Shown: in pieces, positions 42,852 through 46,667 of the stretch | Layout: the number at the start of each line of letters is the position of its first letter | Numbering within the stretch: position 1 is the first letter of the stretch | DNA from: an uncultured Clostridium sp. | GTDB lineage: Bacteria; Bacillota; Clostridia; TANB77; CAG-508 | Assembly (NCBI GenBank): GCA_902492105.1 | Contig: CABUKD010000012.1 | Coordinates: forward strand, 1-46,667 | Reading direction: 5' to 3' | DNA length: 46,667 bases | The notes under the pieces: model-generated | What the model saw: only the letters and a program-made list of their open reading frames with translations | Told to the model about the DNA's origin: nothing | Databases searched by the model: none | Program-made: the position numbers and the translations under genes

Positions 42852-43856
42852 ATGTTTAAGTACGGACAAGATATAGGAATTGACTTGGGAACAGCAACTG
42901 TAATTGCCTATGCAAAAGGAAAAGGAATCGTATTAAGAGAACCATCTGTTGTAGCAGTAGATAATAATACAGGAGAGGTATTAGCTGTAGGAAAAGAAGC
43001 AAGAAGAATGCTAGGAAGAACACCAGGAAATATTGTGGCAACAAGACCTTTAAGAGATGGCGTTATTTCTAATTATACAGTAACTGAAAAAATGCTTAAA
43101 TATTTTATTAATCGTGTTTGTGGTAAATTTATATTTGCTCCTAGAATTATGATTTGTATTCCTTCTCAAGTAACAGAAGTAGAAAAAAAGGCTGTTATTG
43201 ATGCTGCTTCACAAGCAGGAGCAAGAAAAGTATACTTAATAGAAGAACCAATTGCAGCCGCAATTGGAGCGGGAATTGATATTTCAAAACCATGTGGTAA
43301 TATGGTAGTAGATATCGGTGGAGGAACTACAGATGTAGCTGTTATTTCTTTGGGAGGTTCTGTTGTTAGTACTTCTCTAAAAGTAGCAGGAGACAAGTTT
43401 GATGAGGCAATAGTAAAATATATTAAGAAAAAATACAATGTCATGATTGGGGAAAGAACAGCAGAAGATTTAAAAATTAATATTGGCTGTGTATATCCAA
43501 AAATTCAAGATATGGAAATGGATATTAGAGGAAGAGATTTAGTAACAGGACTTCCAAAAACAATTACAGTACATTCTAGCGAAATGTTAGAGGCTTTAAT
43601 GGAAACCGCCATGTTAGTAGTAGATGCCGTACATAGTGTGCTAGAGAGAACACCACCAGAACTTGCAGCAGATATTAGTGATAGAGGAATTTACATGACA
43701 GGTGGAGGATGCCTAATTGATGGTTTAGATAAACTTTTGCAAGAAAAAACCGGAATCAATGTTATGATTGCACAAGATGCAATTTCTTGTGTAGCACTAG
43801 GTACTGGCAAAGCTTTAGATAATTTAGATGTTTTAGATAATAAGAAAAGAAGGTAA
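42852..43856 (+). CDS. mreB: Rod shape-determining protein, MreB/Mbl family
   Basis: 334 residues, bacterial actin. Phosphate 1 motif DIGIDLGTATVIAYAKG, connect 1 EEPIAAAIGAGIDI, phosphate 2 MVVDIGGGTTDVAVISLGG, adenosine motif YMTGGGCLIDGLDKLL. Forms membrane-bound filaments that guide elongation enzymes. It is not followed by mreC/mreD, so it could equally be mbl; clostridia often have this stand-alone copy near spoIID/spoIIID, which here is about 38 kb away. AAAGGA lies 9 bases before ATG 42852, better placed than for 42846. Confidence 0.93.
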   Translation: MFKYGQDIGIDLGTATVIAYAKGKGIVLREPSVVAVDNNTGEVLAVGKEARRMLGRTPGNIVATRPLRDGVISNYTVTEKMLKYFINRVCGKFIFAPRIMICIPSQVTEVEKKAVIDAASQAGARKVYLIEEPIAAAIGAGIDISKPCGNMVVDIGGGTTDVAVISLGGSVVSTSLKVAGDKFDEAIVKYIKKKYNVMIGERTAEDLKINIGCVYPKIQDMEMDIRGRDLVTGLPKTITVHSSEMLEALMETAMLVVDAVHSVLERTPPELAADISDRGIYMTGGGCLIDGLDKLLQEKTGINVMIAQDAISCVALGTGKALDNLDVLDNKKRR

Positions 43857-43863
43857 AAAATTC

Positions 43864-43898
43864 AAAAATTCCGACTATTTAGTCGGAATTTTTTTAGT
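43864..43898 (+). terminator. mreB terminator
   Basis: AAAAATTCCGACTA (43864-43877) pairs with TAGTCGGAATTTTT around TT, with a T-run. Confidence 0.9.
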
Positions 43899-43903
43899 TA
43901 GAC

Positions 43904-43932
43904 TTGCATATTTTGCCAGAAAATTATATAAT
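43904..43932 (+). promoter_or_regulatory. tetR-type gene promoter
   Basis: TTGCAT (43904-43909), 17-base spacer, TATAAT (43927-43932). Confidence 0.7.
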
Positions 43933-43978
43933 AGATATGTAGTTTTGAACGTAAAATTTGATATTTAGGTGGAATGCT

Positions 43979-44566
43979 ATGAATAAAACCAAAAGAAAAA
44001 TATTTGAAACATCTATGAAATTATTTGCAGAAAAAGGCTATGATGCTACCAGTATAGAAGAAATTACAGCAACTGTTGGCGTGGCAAAGGGAACTTTATA
44101 TTATCATTTTTCTAGTAAAGAAGAAATTTTCAATTTCTTAGTAGAAGAAGGTGTAAAATTACTAAAAAATAGTATTGCAATTAAAACAGATAAACTAGAA
44201 AATTCCCTTGACAAATTAAGAGCTATTGTTTTAATTCAAATAAAAATACTGGTAAAATATGAAAACTTTATTACCATTATCCTAAGTCAAATCTGGGGAA
44301 ATGACCCTAGGAGTCAAATGTGTAGAAAATATGTATTTGAATACATACAGATGATAGAAGAAATTGTAAAACAAGGAATACAAAAAGGGGAAATTATAGA
44401 AGGGGACAGTAATGTGATTGCGTCTGGAATATTTGGTTTTACTTGCTCAAGTTTAATTTATAAAATGAGGCATAACAATCAGCCAATAGACGTAGCTGTT
44501 TTAGATAAAGAAATAGAAAATAGTTTCATTAAAAAGTTAAGGAAAAAGAGTGAGACTAAAACATAA
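43979..44566 (+). CDS. TetR/AcrR family transcriptional regulator
   Basis: 195 residues. N-terminal helix-turn-helix (KRKIFETSMKLFAEKGYDAT, then VGVAKGTLYYHFSSKEEIF, about 5-47) and a helical ligand/dimer domain. AGGTGG precedes ATG 43979. The next gene is an acyl-CoA synthetase; FadR-like TetR proteins commonly control fatty-acid genes, so regulation of the neighbour by an acyl-CoA is a reasonable guess. No clear operator palindrome was found. Confidence 0.9.
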   Translation: MNKTKRKIFETSMKLFAEKGYDATSIEEITATVGVAKGTLYYHFSSKEEIFNFLVEEGVKLLKNSIAIKTDKLENSLDKLRAIVLIQIKILVKYENFITIILSQIWGNDPRSQMCRKYVFEYIQMIEEIVKQGIQKGEIIEGDSNVIASGIFGFTCSSLIYKMRHNNQPIDVAVLDKEIENSFIKKLRKKSETKT

Positions 44567-44743
44567 AAAGCAAAAAAAGAAGAAAATAAAATCACAAAGA
44601 ACTACGTGAAAAAGATTAATATGGAGTTATAAAAGACAAGAGAAAAAAAGAATAAAACAAGATTGTAAAAAACTAGAGAGAAAATAGGAAAAGTAAAAAT
44701 TTAAATAAGAAAAAAATGATGAAAAAAATAGGAGTGTAAGAAA

Positions 44744-46630
44744 ATGAGAGGATTAAGAGATTTTAAAGTACCAAATTTTAAATTTCCAAAATTCAAAATG
44801 AAGGAATTATCTGAAATTGATGAAGTAAAAGTAGACTATGATGAAATTAAAAAAACGCAAGAAAACCAAAAGAAAAAAGAAGTACAAAATTATACCCCAA
44901 CTAATTATGAAACCATTCAAGAAGTATTTTATAAATCCATTAAAGAAAATAAAGATAGAACTATTGTCTTAGAAAAATTTGACCCAAAAGGAAAATATAC
45001 AGAAATTAGTTATAGACAATTTGGAGAAGATGTTATTGGATTCGGAACTGCTTTAATGAGAAAATTACAATTAGGAAGTAATCCAAGGGTATTAATTTTA
45101 AGTGAAACCACTTATCATTGGTATGTATCTTATATGACCATGCTTTGTGGAAATGGTATTGCTATACCAACAGACAAAGAACTTCCAGATAATGAATTAG
45201 AAAATGTTATTAAAAGATCAAGAGCAGATGTTGTTATTTATTCTGCTAGAAAAGAAGATTCTATTAAAAAAATATTATCAAATATTCCAGAAGTTAAATA
45301 CTTTGTAAAAATGTATTCAGAAGAAGGAATTGACGGAAAAAATGTTGGTATGCAATATTTAATAGAAGAAGGAAAAAATTTAGTAGCAAATGGAGACGAT
45401 GCATACTCCAAAATTCGTGTTATTCCAGACGAATTCAAGGTATTATTATTTACTTCAGGAACTACTTCTAGTGCAAAAGGAGTTATGCTATCTAGCCGTA
45501 ACTTAGCAGAAAATATTAATGCTGTATCAGCTTATGTAAAATTATATCCAGAAGATAGATTCTTCTCTGTATTACCATTACACCATACTTATGAATCTAG
45601 TATAGGATTTTTAATTCCAATGGCATGGGGAGCTTCCATTGCTGTCTGCCAAGGATTAAAACACATAGTACCAAACCTACAAGAAACAAAACCAACGGCT
45701 ATGCTTGCAGTGCCATTGTTAGTAGAAAACTTATACAAAAAAATAAATGCAACTATTAAGAAAAGTAAAAAAGACGGTCTAGTAAATTCTATGATACATG
45801 TAACAAATGCTTTGAAAGCAGTTGGTGTGGATATAAAACGTAAAGTGTTTGCAGAAATTCATGAAAACTTAGGAGGAAGAATTAGAATTATTGTATCAGC
45901 AGCAGCTCCTATTGATGCAAAAGTAGGAAAATGGATAGAAGATATTGGAATTGTTTTCTTACAAGGATATGGTCTAACTGAAACTGCTCCAATTTCTGCA
46001 CTAACTCCAGAATTTGAACCAAAGGTAGGCTCAGCAGGAAAGGCTATTTTTAAAGCAGAATTAAAAATAGATTCTCCAAACGAAAATGGAGAAGGAGAAG
46101 TATTAATTAAAACACCTACTTTAATGCTTGGTTATTATGAAGACGAAGAAGCAACTAATGAAGCCATTGAAATAGTGGATGGAGAAAGATGGTTCCATTC
46201 TGGCGATATAGGATACTTAGATAAAGATGGATTTTTATATATTACAGGTAGATGCAAAAATGTTATTGTAACGCAAAATGGAAAAAATATTTATCCAGAA
46301 GAGATTGAACTTCTATTATCAAAAGTACCTGAAATTAAAGAATGTATGGTATATGGGAAAGAAGATCCAGAAGATAAAAACAATAAAGAATTAATCATTT
46401 CTGTTAAAGTAATTCCAAATATGGAAGAAATAGAGGAAAAATACGGAAAGGACTTACCAGAAGAAAAAATAAGAGAAATTATTTGGAACAAAATCAAAGA
46501 AGTAAACAAACAATTGACTTCTTATAAAGCAATTAAAAATTTAGAAATTAAACATGACGAATTCGAAAAAACAACTACTATGAAAATAAAACGTTATGCA
46601 GAACTAAAAAAACGTCAAGTGAAAAGTTAA
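44744..46630 (+). CDS. Long-chain acyl-CoA synthetase (AMP-forming)
   Basis: 628 residues, ANL superfamily. P-loop LLFTSGTTSSAKGVML (about 232-247), LQGYGLTETAPI (A5 motif), HSGDIGYLDKDGFLYITGR (A7/A8) and the catalytic C-terminal Lys region (NGKNIYPEEIE, and ETTTMKIKRY at the end). It activates a fatty acid with ATP and CoA. The first 65 residues form a basic/charged extension before TIQEVFYKSIKENKDRT. The 177-base gap after the tetR gene is AT-rich with no clear promoter; AGGAGTG precedes the ATG. Chain length cannot be told. Confidence 0.9.
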   Translation: MRGLRDFKVPNFKFPKFKMKELSEIDEVKVDYDEIKKTQENQKKKEVQNYTPTNYETIQEVFYKSIKENKDRTIVLEKFDPKGKYTEISYRQFGEDVIGFGTALMRKLQLGSNPRVLILSETTYHWYVSYMTMLCGNGIAIPTDKELPDNELENVIKRSRADVVIYSARKEDSIKKILSNIPEVKYFVKMYSEEGIDGKNVGMQYLIEEGKNLVANGDDAYSKIRVIPDEFKVLLFTSGTTSSAKGVMLSSRNLAENINAVSAYVKLYPEDRFFSVLPLHHTYESSIGFLIPMAWGASIAVCQGLKHIVPNLQETKPTAMLAVPLLVENLYKKINATIKKSKKDGLVNSMIHVTNALKAVGVDIKRKVFAEIHENLGGRIRIIVSAAAPIDAKVGKWIEDIGIVFLQGYGLTETAPISALTPEFEPKVGSAGKAIFKAELKIDSPNENGEGEVLIKTPTLMLGYYEDEEATNEAIEIVDGERWFHSGDIGYLDKDGFLYITGRCKNVIVTQNGKNIYPEEIELLLSKVPEIKECMVYGKEDPEDKNNKELIISVKVIPNMEEIEEKYGKDLPEEKIREIIWNKIKEVNKQLTSYKAIKNLEIKHDEFEKTTTMKIKRYAELKKRQVKS

Positions 46631-46667
46631 AAGCAATTCTGTAAAGTAAATGCAATTTGTACGATTA

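Overview
The window reads as chromosome of an AT-rich, endospore-forming member of the Clostridia (Bacillota), probably an uncultured gut lineage. Reasons: a complete spoIIAA-spoIIAB-sigF operon behind paired Spo0A boxes, spoIID next to a SpoIIQ-like M23 protein, strong AGGAGG ribosome sites with some TTG/GTG starts, AGA as the main arginine codon, and Firmicute blocks such as ireB-ruvX-DUF1292, tig-clpP-clpX-lexA and rbgA-mrnC.

Layout: 1-2160 a duplicated (AG)n leader and a prepilin-like protein; 2161-5921 early sporulation genes; 5922-6900 a 34-bp-period repeat array, a reverse-strand hypothetical gene and the addA promoter; 6910-14282 addA and dnaE, each interrupted by one +1 frame change; 14340-17170 a small membrane protein, a second prepilin-like protein with a hypervariable-looking 3' end, and a decayed insertion sequence; 17227-20738 a secreted seven-Fn3 protein and a G5/SH3/glucosaminidase wall hydrolase; 20850-24896 an operon of a small membrane protein, a TadZ-like ATPase with two AT-hooks and a GAF/degenerate-GGDEF protein; 24912-28796 ireB, ruvX, a DUF1292 protein, rbgA, mrnC, tRNA-Glu and small proteins; 28797-31462 the second leader copy and a third prepilin-like protein; 31635-46630 housekeeping genes (recN, lysS, M50 protease, tsaD, metallophosphoesterase, tig, clpP, clpX, lexA, mreB/mbl, tetR, acyl-CoA synthetase).

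Most striking observation: CGG is never an in-frame sense codon in any annotated gene here (about 13,600 codons checked by eye), except at exactly two places, in addA (6961) and dnaE (13259). At both places the reading frame must move +1 to keep the conserved protein: the C is skipped and the next codon is GGN (Gly). This looks like CGG acting as an unassigned or 'hungry' codon that drives +1 frameshifting, or as part of a four-base codon CGGN. It does not look like two random sequencing errors.

Second theme: three paralogous surface proteins share a prepilin-type N-terminus and an FGE-sulfatase/C-type-lectin-like C-terminus. Two end in GC-richer, adenine-poor tails resembling variable repeats of diversity-generating retroelements; no reverse transcriptase or template is in the window. 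Two of the three sit behind a duplicated leader with a long (AG)n tract (11 versus 12 units, which changes the leader reading frame) and a hairpin with compensatory base changes, suggesting a phase-variable or RNA-controlled surface system.
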